A DNA stretch of 12,456 nt from contig JBBRNO010000173.1 of NCBI GenBank assembly GCA_038230275.1, forward strand, positions 1 to 12,456, in the 5' to 3' direction. This document shows positions 1 through 5,603 of the stretch, piece by piece. The position numbers were made by a program, and so were the translations under genes. Numbering within the stretch: the stretch's first letter is position 1; each line of letters starts with the position of its first letter. The notes under the pieces are model-generated. The model saw only the letters and a program-made list of their open reading frames with translations, ran no database searches and was not told the origin of the DNA. Origin of the DNA: JANXXV01 sp038230275. Its GTDB lineage: Bacteria; Acidobacteriota; Terriglobia; Bryobacterales; Bryobacteraceae.

Positions 1-351
1 ATTGCTTCCGAAGGCTTCGATGAAGAAGAGCTGGACGCAGCCACACGCCAACTGAGGCGCGAATTCGAAGAGCTTCCCCAGATTGACTCCGTGGAATTGG
101 TTCAGGCGGCCCATGAGACGGCGGGCACAAAGAGCGCCGGCGGCTTTGACATCGGCGCTTTAGTCATCGCCACAATCCCCGCTCTGCTGCCGCGCGTGAT
201 AGACCTGCTGCAATCCTGGCTTAAGCGCGATGAAAGCCGGACGGCCAAATTGAAGGTTGGCGACATTGAAATCGAGTTGCAAGCAAACGACGCAAAACCG
301 GAACAGTTACAAGCACTGCTGGAAGCAATGGCGAAAGCACGCAAGACCTGA
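1..351 (+). CDS. EACC1-like effector-associated protein, 3' part (5' end outside window)
   Basis: The frame is open from base 1 to the TGA at 349-351, so the gene very probably starts upstream; the GTG at 91 is only an internal codon. The visible 116 residues contain an acidic helix with a 'LDAATRQLRREFEELP' pattern, the short strand 'SVELVQ', a hydrophobic segment ('IGALVIATIPALLPRVIDLL'), then WLKRDESRTAKLKV, a strand 'IEIELQ', and a C-terminal helix starting PEQLQALL. This order is typical of EACC1 proteins, described as the constant partner of variable effectors such as caspases, TIR domains and trypsin-like proteases in predicted conflict systems (Kaur, Burroughs, Iyer and Aravind). The family assignment is from recognition of the pattern, not a search. 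The caspase gene starts 8 bases after the stop, and its Shine-Dalgarno overlaps the stop codon, so the two are almost certainly co-transcribed. The role is inferred: adaptor or regulator of the caspase. Confidence 0.72.
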   Translation: MASEGFDEEELDAATRQLRREFEELPQIDSVELVQAAHETAGTKSAGGFDIGALVIATIPALLPRVIDLLQSWLKRDESRTAKLKVGDIEIELQANDAKPEQLQALLEAMAKARKT

Positions 352-359
352 GGAGCAAC

Positions 360-2162
360 GTGCGTAGCGCTCTGATCATCGCGAGCAGTTCTTTCGTGGA
401 TACGGGACTGGCATCTCTCAAGGCGCCGGCGGTGGATGCACGCGCGCTGACTGCGGTGTTGGCCGCACCGGAACTGGGCGCCTTCGACGTCAACACGCTG
501 ATTGACGAACCAAGATCCAGGATCGAACGTGAAATTGAGACGTTCTTCACCAAGCGCGCTCCCGACGACCTGCTGCTGCTTTACTTTTCCGGCCACGGCA
601 TTAGAGACGACGAGGGCCAGCTATTCCTGGCTGTGCGGGATTCGGATCGATCGATGCTGCATAGCACGGCGATTGCCGCCTCATTCGTTACCCGCATGAT
701 GGACCGCAGCCGTTCGAAACGGCAGGTCCTGATTCTGGACTGCTGCCATAGCGGCGCCTTCGTTTCCGGCATGAAGGGGAACGCCGCCCCGGGGTCCGCA
801 GTGGCCACGCGCGAGATCTTCGAGGGCACCGGTTACGGCCGCGTGGTGCTTACCGCCAGTGACTCCACGCAATATGCATGGGACGGCAACACCGTGCTGG
901 GAACGGCGGAAAGTTCCCTCTTCACTCACTTTCTGGTAGAGGGAATCCGAACTGGCGATGCGGACCGCGATGGCGATGGAATTGTTGCCGTAGACGAGCT
1001 GTATGACTACGTCTATGAGCGCGTGATCGCCACCACCCCAACACAGACACCCGGGAAGTGGACTTACAAACAACAGGGTGAGATTTCAATCGCCAGTGCG
1101 CCGCAACGACAGCTCTGTCCAGCCAAACTGCCGGAAGAGATTCAATCCGCGGCCGCCAGTCCGTTGGCGCGAGTTCGGGAAGCAGTGGTGGAGGACCTGG
1201 CTGCACTCTGGCGCGGGGGCAACCGCGCGACGGCACTGGCGGCGGAACTGGCTCTGAAGCAGCTGGCGGGAGACGATAGCCGGCGGGTTGCGCAGGCAGC
1301 AGCAGCGGCGCTGTCGACGGCATCTGTGGAAAGCTTGCCGCCCGCCATCGCCACACCGGTTTCGGCACCTGCGATCCAAGCTGCGCCCGCGGCATCCGCT
1401 CCCGAGAAGGCGCCTGAAACGCCGATCGCGGCTGGGCCTTTTGCGAGGCCGATGTTTACCAGCAGTGCCCATATGAAGTCCGTAGGCGTCAGGATGACTA
1501 ATCGAACGCTAATCCTGGTGATGCTAGCTTTACTAAGCGTCGCCGGCATAATCGCGGTCTGGGTGAAGATGCCGAGTACTTCGGCGCCTCCGGCAGCCGT
1601 GACAATTCAGCAGCGCCCTGCGAACGCTGATACTCCGGCGCCCCAACCGGTGAAACCTCCGGCGGAAACTCATAGAGTGGTTCCAAAGCCGAATTCGGCT
1701 GCCCGACCAGTTCAATCGGGGCCAAGTTCGGCTGTTTCGCGCGTTGAAATTAAGCCCGGTTCCGCCGCTGCGCGGTTGGATGGGGTCTTGAATACGGCCA
1801 CGCCGCCGGTCGCACCGCTGTCGAACTTTAGTGAAAACGTGGCAAATGCAATGGCCGCGCCAGCTTCATCGCAGCCGATCAAAGTTGGCGGCAATGTGCA
1901 AAGAGCCAAGTTGGTGCGTCAAGTCAAACCGCAATATCCTCCGGTTGCAAAGGCAGGGCGCATTCAGGGGACCGTTCACCTCATTGCGGTGATCGCGAAA
2001 GATGGTGCCGTTCAAAGTCTGACCGTAGTCTCCGGGGACCCCCTGCTGATTCCTGCGGCAACGGAGGCGGTCAAGCAGTGGATGTATCAGCCGACGATGC
2101 TAAACGGCGAGCCCGTAGAGGTGATGACTACCGTCGATGTGAGCTTCACCCTTTCGCAGTGA
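360..2162 (+). CDS. Caspase-like (peptidase C14) protein with membrane helix and C-terminal TonB_C domain
   Basis: 600 residues from a GTG start with AGGAG at 351-355. Residues 1-250 are a caspase/metacaspase fold: catalytic His in YFSGHG (H79) and the catalytic Cys in LDCCHSG (C128/C129, C129 being the one before HSG). Residues 202-213 (DRDGDGIVAVDE) fit a 12-residue EF-hand calcium loop. Residues 267-320 are helical and carry the 'DDSRRV' motif often seen after bacterial caspase domains. Residues 382-401 form one transmembrane helix, preceded by Arg residues that suggest a cytoplasmic N-terminus. A Pro/Ala-rich linker follows (402-505), then a TonB C-terminal domain (about 508-598) with 'KPQYPPVAKAGRIQGTV'. 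Predicted topology: protease inside, TonB_C in the periplasm. The EACC1-like gene upstream makes this the likely effector of a conflict or suicide system. Catalytic residues are intact. The activating signal and substrates are unknown. Confidence 0.88.
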   Translation: MRSALIIASSSFVDTGLASLKAPAVDARALTAVLAAPELGAFDVNTLIDEPRSRIEREIETFFTKRAPDDLLLLYFSGHGIRDDEGQLFLAVRDSDRSMLHSTAIAASFVTRMMDRSRSKRQVLILDCCHSGAFVSGMKGNAAPGSAVATREIFEGTGYGRVVLTASDSTQYAWDGNTVLGTAESSLFTHFLVEGIRTGDADRDGDGIVAVDELYDYVYERVIATTPTQTPGKWTYKQQGEISIASAPQRQLCPAKLPEEIQSAAASPLARVREAVVEDLAALWRGGNRATALAAELALKQLAGDDSRRVAQAAAAALSTASVESLPPAIATPVSAPAIQAAPAASAPEKAPETPIAAGPFARPMFTSSAHMKSVGVRMTNRTLILVMLALLSVAGIIAVWVKMPSTSAPPAAVTIQQRPANADTPAPQPVKPPAETHRVVPKPNSAARPVQSGPSSAVSRVEIKPGSAAARLDGVLNTATPPVAPLSNFSENVANAMAAPASSQPIKVGGNVQRAKLVRQVKPQYPPVAKAGRIQGTVHLIAVIAKDGAVQSLTVVSGDPLLIPAATEAVKQWMYQPTMLNGEPVEVMTTVDVSFTLSQ

Positions 2163-2179
2163 GCTTCTTCGCCCTGTCA

Positions 2180-2875
2180 TTATCGCGGCGGGGCGGTGAT
2201 TTCATCCAGGAAACTGCTGAATTCGGTCTCAGACATGCGCATGTGGGCCATTTCCATGTCGAGGTGAGTGGGGTTTGGGCGATTTTGCGGAACAGAACGA
2301 AATTCAGTTGGGGTGGGCGTGGGAGCAGCGATGGGTTCGATGGCTTCGGGCAAAGGTTCCTGCGCCGGCGTTACCGGACACCTGCGTTCCCGGCTCTGTT
2401 GGATTCTCTGTAGTTCGCGGATGGCGCGATAGTAGCTGCGTTCGGCGGTGGTTTCGTAGCGGCTTAACTTGTCGAACATTTTTCCGTTTTTAGAGAGTGC
2501 GAGGCCGAGTATGGCTCCGCGGGTGAGGTCGTCGGCGGAGCCGGACTCGACGTTGTACTGGCTGGCGAAATCCGACTCCACCTGAAGCAGGCTGCCGCTT
2601 TCCATATTTCGCGCGCGGATGAGGCGCCAGTAGTTTTCGACGATTTGATGCACCAGCAATTCCTCTTGCGTGGTGGAAGGGGCGTATTCGGCGCGGAGCG
2701 ATTCCAGGATTTCGTTGTAGAAGTTCTGGTCTTCACCGGGAAGCACTACGTGCACGCGGGCGGCCAAGCCGTGGCGGATTGCGTTACCGCGGACGGCTTG
2801 TTTTCCGGCGTCGGTCATCTTGTGCGGACCGGCGGCGTTGCGGCGATTGGCTTCGATCTGACGTGCGGTGGCCAT
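2180..2875 (-). CDS. Conserved hypothetical protein with N-terminal ANRRNA...GP...NAIRHGL motif
   Basis: 231 residues from an ATG at 2873-2875, with a GGGAG ribosome site (minus strand, opposite 2886-2890) about 10 bases upstream. Residues 7-37 hold the pattern QIEANRRNAAGP followed by GKQAVRGNAIRHGL. Then comes 'VVLPGEDQNFYNEIL' and a helical middle (EELLVHQIVENYWRLIRAR). The C-terminal third is Pro/Thr-rich and probably disordered. I recognise this as a family of uncharacterised proteins that occurs in many copies in acidobacterial and planctomycete genomes. The basic N-terminal motif with conserved Asn, Gly and His could bind nucleic acid, but that is a guess. No signal peptide or membrane helix is seen. 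It converges on the caspase gene with 17 bases between the stops, so it is not part of that operon. Function unknown. Confidence 0.8.
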   Translation of the reverse strand: MATARQIEANRRNAAGPHKMTDAGKQAVRGNAIRHGLAARVHVVLPGEDQNFYNEILESLRAEYAPSTTQEELLVHQIVENYWRLIRARNMESGSLLQVESDFASQYNVESGSADDLTRGAILGLALSKNGKMFDKLSRYETTAERSYYRAIRELQRIQQSRERRCPVTPAQEPLPEAIEPIAAPTPTPTEFRSVPQNRPNPTHLDMEMAHMRMSETEFSSFLDEITAPPR

Positions 2876-3381
2876 GTTGATGGATCTCCCTTATTGCCAT
2901 AAAAATGCCGCGCGCGGAGACCCGGTGCGGCTGGAGGTTGGCGATAACCGCTTTCCCGATTCCAGTGTGTCTGGCGTGTCAAGGGTTTGGTGGCTTGTTT
3001 GCGATGGGTTTGTTGATTACAGGGGAGATTGAGGTGCAAGATTCTTGAACTGACGCGGGCGGCGCGGCGTAATCTGTTGGGACGAGATCACCCAGAACGG
3101 CACCGCATACTTTAACGTATGCCAATTCGAATCACGTCACCCGGCTTCATCCGTTCGCTGGCGTCAAGCGCACCCCGGAGTGAGAGCCGCAAGGTCGTGT
3201 CAAAAGTAGTGGTCCGAGATTGGAGGACGAGGATCGAGATGGCGCGGCCCTGCTGACTCTGCTGATGCAGTGCAGTGGTCAAGACGTTCGTCAATAAGAA
3301 TACGCATTCAATGGCTGGCGGACAAGGTTTTTTTGGTGATTATGTACTTGACTCCGAGCATGATTCAACCCTAATAATCCT
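2876..3381. other. Intergenic stretch with no convincing gene
   Basis: About 500 bases between the start of the minus-strand hypothetical gene and the transposase remnant. Short open frames exist, but none has a ribosome site and a recognisable product. The minus-strand frame at 3112-3294 ends in 'MKPGDVIRIGIR', which faintly resembles a gene fragment but is not assignable. A 6-bp inverted repeat, GCATAC-tttaac-GTATGC, sits at 3105-3122. The promoter of the 2180-2875 gene should lie in the first 100 bases, but I see no clear -35/-10 pair. The stretch probably consists of decayed accessory DNA. Confidence 0.5.
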
Positions 3382-4167
3382 ATGGAAGGCAAAACACACC
3401 GCATCCGGCAAAGTCTGATAGACACCGCTCAGGCTTTCGCGACGGATTAGAACTGCCGTATGTACCTGGAAGCTGCACGTTGACCGAAGGGCGCCACCTG
3501 CATTAAGTGCGGTCACGATGAGGCTTCCAATCACACAACCAAGGGCAAGACGCGGACCAATGCGAAGGGTGAAGACTAGACTTCAACGGATCGCCCGATG
3601 TAGCAGTGCCTAAACAAAGAGGGCAAATATCAATTCCATGCGCCCACAGGCACCATCCTTTCTGACACGCATCTCCCGCTCAGCAAATGGATGATGGCGA
3701 TTGCGAACATGTGCAATGCAAAGCAGGACGCTTCGGCTCTGCAGATCGAGCGCGGCGACCTGGGTGTTTCCTGCAAGACGGCGTGGTATCTCAACCATCG
3801 CATCCGTAAAGCCATGGAAGAAGGCACTGTACTGTTCACTGGCACCGTCGAGGACGAGGAGACCTACATCGGCGGAAAGTTCGACAAACGCCGCGCTGGT
3901 GCCAACTCGGACAAGGAAGCCATGTTCGCGATGAAAGAGCGCGAGACTGGGGAGGTCCACATCAAGCACCTGAGAGAAGCGAACCGCTGTAACATCAGCA
4001 ATTAAATTGACGTGGTTGTTGCTCCAGGCGCTTCGATGATGACGGACGAGAGCGCCCTCTGCAAGAATCTGGCGAAGAAGGGTTTCAAGCACGAAATAGT
4101 CGTCCACAGGAACAAAGAGTGGATTCTCGCCAACTGCCAAGCTCACTCCCGAACGCTTGGTCCGTAA
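3382..4167 (+). pseudogene. IS1595-family (ISXO2-like) transposase, degraded
   Basis: Reading one frame through its stops gives a recognisable IS1595-type transposase. A possible start ATG is at 3382. The N-terminal helix 'NCRMYLEAAR' is followed by a TGA (3481) where the family has Trp (RWP). A zinc-ribbon half CIKCGHDE is at about 3499-3525. 'QFHAPTGTILSDTHLPLSKW' at about 3631-3690 matches the family's 'GT.F..S..pL.kW'. The helix-turn-helix-like 'DLGVSCKTAWYLNHRIRKAM' lies at about 3757-3816. The first catalytic region is VEDEETYIGGK (about 3847-3879), where the usual text is VEVDETYIGGK. The second is 'MMTDES' at about 4036-4053. In-frame stops lie at 3448, 3481, 3577, 3601, 4003 and 4165, the second zinc-ribbon CxxC half is not recognisable, and the last catalytic Glu region (HTNTVESFW-like) is missing. 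The catalytic Asp of the first motif also reads as Glu. It is a long-dead insertion sequence; clear terminal inverted repeats were not found. Confidence 0.85.
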
Positions 4168-4260
4168 GCCACGTACCGAAGCGCTGCCCCGCTTCAAGTC
4201 TGGATCAACAAGCCGCCAGGCTCAGAGAATAATACTCTCTAAATTATTCATCTGGCTGTC

Positions 4261-4470
4261 TCATTGTTGTTGACACGCACCGCGTGGCCATGAACCTTCT
4301 GATAAACGATGCTCTACGCTACAAGGCGCGTACGGGCGAGCCGGTTTCAGTGAAGCCTTCGGACGATCTGGACGATTAACGTTTTTGGGGCTTATCGTCG
4401 CATTCGGAGTCGGCGAAGTCGCCAGGAGTTTCGCCAGTGGGGCATCGAATTTTCGTTTGTCTACTTCCAC
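4261..4470 (-). CDS. Doubtful small protein, 69 residues, 'KRKFDAPLAKLL' motif
   Basis: The minus-strand frame opens with GTG at 4468-4470, only three codons after an in-frame stop and without a Shine-Dalgarno. The first residues, MEVDKRKFDAPLAKLLATSP, resemble a widespread class of short acidobacterial/cyanobacterial hypothetical proteins that have a 'KK.FD.lL.kLl.t.P' motif followed by a Lys/Pro-rich tail. The rest is Pro/Lys/Arg-rich and then ends in a Cys- and Gln-containing sequence that does not look conserved. It may be a small gene, a decayed copy of one, or chance. The resemblance is from memory only. Confidence 0.22.
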   Translation of the reverse strand: MEVDKRKFDAPLAKLLATSPTPNATISPKNVNRPDRPKASLKPARPYAPCSVEHRLSEGSWPRGACQQQ

Positions 4471-4520
4471 GCATATTTATTAAATATCGCCCGTATGGTA
4501 TTGTGATTTATAAGTTACAA

Positions 4521-4608
4521 GGAGGCGTTGGGCTTTAGCAAGCCCGCTGGTCTTATAAACCATGGAACTGCAGGGGGAGGGTTTGCGGTTCGAATCCCGT
4601 CGCTTGGT
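4521..4608 (+). other. tRNA-like sequence, probably degenerate, UAU anticodon
   Basis: GGTTCGAATCC at 4587-4597 matches the universal T-loop signature. Reading back, GGAGGCG (4521-4527) pairs with CGCTTGG (4601-4607) in five of seven acceptor positions. GGGC/GCCC (4530-4533 and 4542-4545) makes a perfect D stem, and CTGGT/ACCAT (4547-4551 and 4559-4563) makes a 4-of-5 anticodon stem round the loop CTTATAA, anticodon TAT. Against a working tRNA: the D-loop lacks the GG pair, the variable region is about 20 bases, the T stem pairs only if the loop has eight bases, two acceptor pairs fail, and no CCA follows. It is best read as a decayed or atypical tRNA, possibly the relic of an integration site. 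Confidence 0.35.
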
Positions 4609-4704
4609 GTCATACAGTATTTAAAACACCTCTCGACGTTGTATCCTATCGAGATCAGTCTTTTCCTCATCTTTCAAATACGAGGGTTCGGTGTTATTCT
4701 TCTC

Positions 4705-4735
4705 TTGGGGTGTGATCTAAAGATCACACTAGGAT
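4705..4735 (+). promoter_or_regulatory. Candidate operator/promoter of the toxin-antitoxin cluster
   Basis: GTGTGATCTAAAGATCACAC at 4710-4729 is a perfect inverted repeat with 9-bp arms and a 2-base centre. It ends 21 bases before the toxin start. A weak -35-like TTGGGG (4705-4710) and -10-like TAGGAT (4730-4735) flank it at 19-base spacing, so a bound regulator would block the promoter. Type II toxin-antitoxin operons are normally autorepressed by an HTH antitoxin at such palindromes. The repeat is seen directly; the operator role is inferred. A terminator is unlikely because no T-run follows. Confidence 0.55.
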
Positions 4736-4750
4736 TACCGATCTGATGAA

Positions 4751-5080
4751 GTGGAGTCTCGACCAAAAACGCTTAGGATCTTTGAGAATGATGACGGCGC
4801 CCCGTTCAGTCAATGGATGGAAACCATTGCACACGAAAGGGTTCACGCGATTATTTTAGTCAGGCTGGATCGGGTTGAAGATGGAAACCGAGGCGACTGC
4901 AAGTTTGAAGGGGATGGCGTATGGGAACTCAGAATCGATTTCGGTCCTGGCTGGCGCATCTACTTCGGACAGACCGGAGATGTAATCATTCTTCTTGGCG
5001 GTGGCATGAAACGAACCCAACAAAGAGACTTAGCCGTGATGAAAGACCGATGGAAGGAGCATAATGCCAAAAGGAACTAG
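4751..5080 (+). CDS. Type II toxin, RelE/HigB-like (Gp49-like, HI1419 type)
   Basis: 109 residues from a GTG start. The protein opens with 'SRPKTLRIFENDDGAPFSQWMETI', has 'RLDRVEDGNRGDCK' in the middle, then ELRIDFGPGWRIYFG, IILLGGG and 'KRTQQRDL...MKDRW' at the end. This order is diagnostic for the PF05973/TIGR02683 killer proteins, RelE-superfamily ribosome-dependent mRNA interferases that are normally neutralised by the antitoxin encoded directly downstream. Length is normal and no disruption is seen. The Shine-Dalgarno is weak (AGGA at 4731-4734 is about 16 bases away). An ATG at 4746 is out of frame, so the GTG fits the family's usual N-terminus best. The gene overlaps the antitoxin by 17 bases and sits behind a palindromic candidate operator. 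Toxin-first order is normal for this subfamily. Confidence 0.9.
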   Translation: MESRPKTLRIFENDDGAPFSQWMETIAHERVHAIILVRLDRVEDGNRGDCKFEGDGVWELRIDFGPGWRIYFGQTGDVIILLGGGMKRTQQRDLAVMKDRWKEHNAKRN

Positions 5081-5603
5081 AGACTACGGATCTTGGTTGA
5101 GTGGAAGGTTGGCAGATCCTACTATCGCGATGAATTATCTAAACGCCGCACTGGTCGAATCTCAAGCACTGTTCCTTAAGGCCCTTCGAAAGGTATCCGA
5201 GGCGCACCGAATGGCCAGGGTGGCCGAAGAGGCAGGCGTAAGCCGGGAGAGCCTATACAGAATGCTCTCCGCGTCTGGAAATCCAACCCTTGCTAGCCTA
5301 AATCAAATCTTGAAGGCTATTGGTTATCGCATTGTAATTACTCACGATATTATAGGAGCCGAAAGACAGCCTGGTCTCGAATCTCTACGTTTTGAAGCCG
5401 ACGCTGCCAACAATAAGGTGTTGGGCGCACAGGGGACAATCGCTGCACCCGCCTCGTCGCAAGGAGCGGTGACCGCAAACCTTTCTACGGCCAATGCAAA
5501 TACACCAGCATTCACCCCAGCTTGGGCTCGCATGATTCCTGCCGGCATCTTACCTAGGGGTGGTGGAGATTCACAACGGACAAATAATTATGCCCGACGA
5601 TAA
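5064..5603 (+). CDS. HTH antitoxin, HI1420-like, with unusual C-terminal extension
   Basis: 179 residues from an ATG inside the toxin's 3' end, with AAGGAG at 5054-5059. Residues 1-98 match the 'probable addiction module antidote' family (TIGR02684): 'DYGSWLSGRLADPTIAMNYLNAAL', then an Xre-type helix-turn-helix (MARVAEEAGVSRESLYRML, about residues 49-67), then NPTLASLNQILKAIGYRI. Such antitoxins bind the toxin and repress their own operon. The family usually ends near the 'IGYRI' strand, at about 100 residues. Here about 80 further residues follow, rich in Ala, Thr, Asn and Pro and probably disordered. The tail may be a real extension or the result of a lost stop codon. It overlaps the next gene by 14 bases (ATG at 5590) or by 44 (GTG at 5560). 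Confidence 0.9.
   Translation: MPKGTRDYGSWLSGRLADPTIAMNYLNAALVESQALFLKALRKVSEAHRMARVAEEAGVSRESLYRMLSASGNPTLASLNQILKAIGYRIVITHDIIGAERQPGLESLRFEADAANNKVLGAQGTIAAPASSQGAVTANLSTANANTPAFTPAWARMIPAGILPRGGGDSQRTNNYARR

Larger units (their letters stand above)
4168..4750. other. Intergenic region between transposase remnant and toxin gene
   Basis: No convincing protein gene on the plus strand. It contains the doubtful minus-strand frame at 4261-4470, an AT-rich palindrome (ATATTTA-t-TAAATAT, 4473-4487), the tRNA-like sequence at 4521-4608, and the perfect inverted repeat at 4710-4729. An open frame from the TTG at 4528 follows an AAGGAGG at 4518-4524, but it reads straight through the tRNA-like sequence and its product looks like nothing known, so it is not called. 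Composition becomes visibly AT-richer from about 4470 onward than in the tol genes or the caspase gene. Confidence 0.5.

Noticed and set aside
102..596. Long minus-strand frames opposite the EACC1 and caspase genes
   Set aside because: They mirror strong plus-strand genes with recognised motifs and give Arg/Ser-rich products typical of antisense frames in GC-rich DNA.
3112..3294. Minus-strand frame ending in MKPGDVIRIGIR, faintly like a flagellar switch-protein C-terminus
   Set aside because: The similarity is limited to a few residues, the start is a TTG with no ribosome site, and the rest is not assignable.
3610..3624. The 14-base identity TAAACAAAGAGGGC here and at about 12124-12137
   Set aside because: One copy lies in a transposase remnant and the other before the pal hairpin; the flanks differ and the shared run is low in complexity, so chance is likely.
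3610..4197. 195-residue minus-strand open frame across the transposase remnant
   Set aside because: The plus strand carries clear IS1595 transposase homology in the same place; the minus frame is its shadow.
3311..4223. CTGGCGG near 3314-3320 matching the complement near 4214-4220 as IS terminal inverted repeats
   Set aside because: Only seven bases match, with no flanking target duplication, which is expected by chance in GC-rich DNA.
4290..4379. Short plus-strand frame starting MNLLINDALRYKARTGEPV and ending in DDLDD
   Set aside because: About 29 residues without a ribosome site or recognisable family; it overlaps the doubtful minus-strand frame and neither can be supported.
4528..4746. 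72-residue plus-strand open frame with an AAGGAGG just upstream
   Set aside because: It starts with TTG, reads through the tRNA-like sequence and the palindromic operator, and its product has no recognisable pattern.
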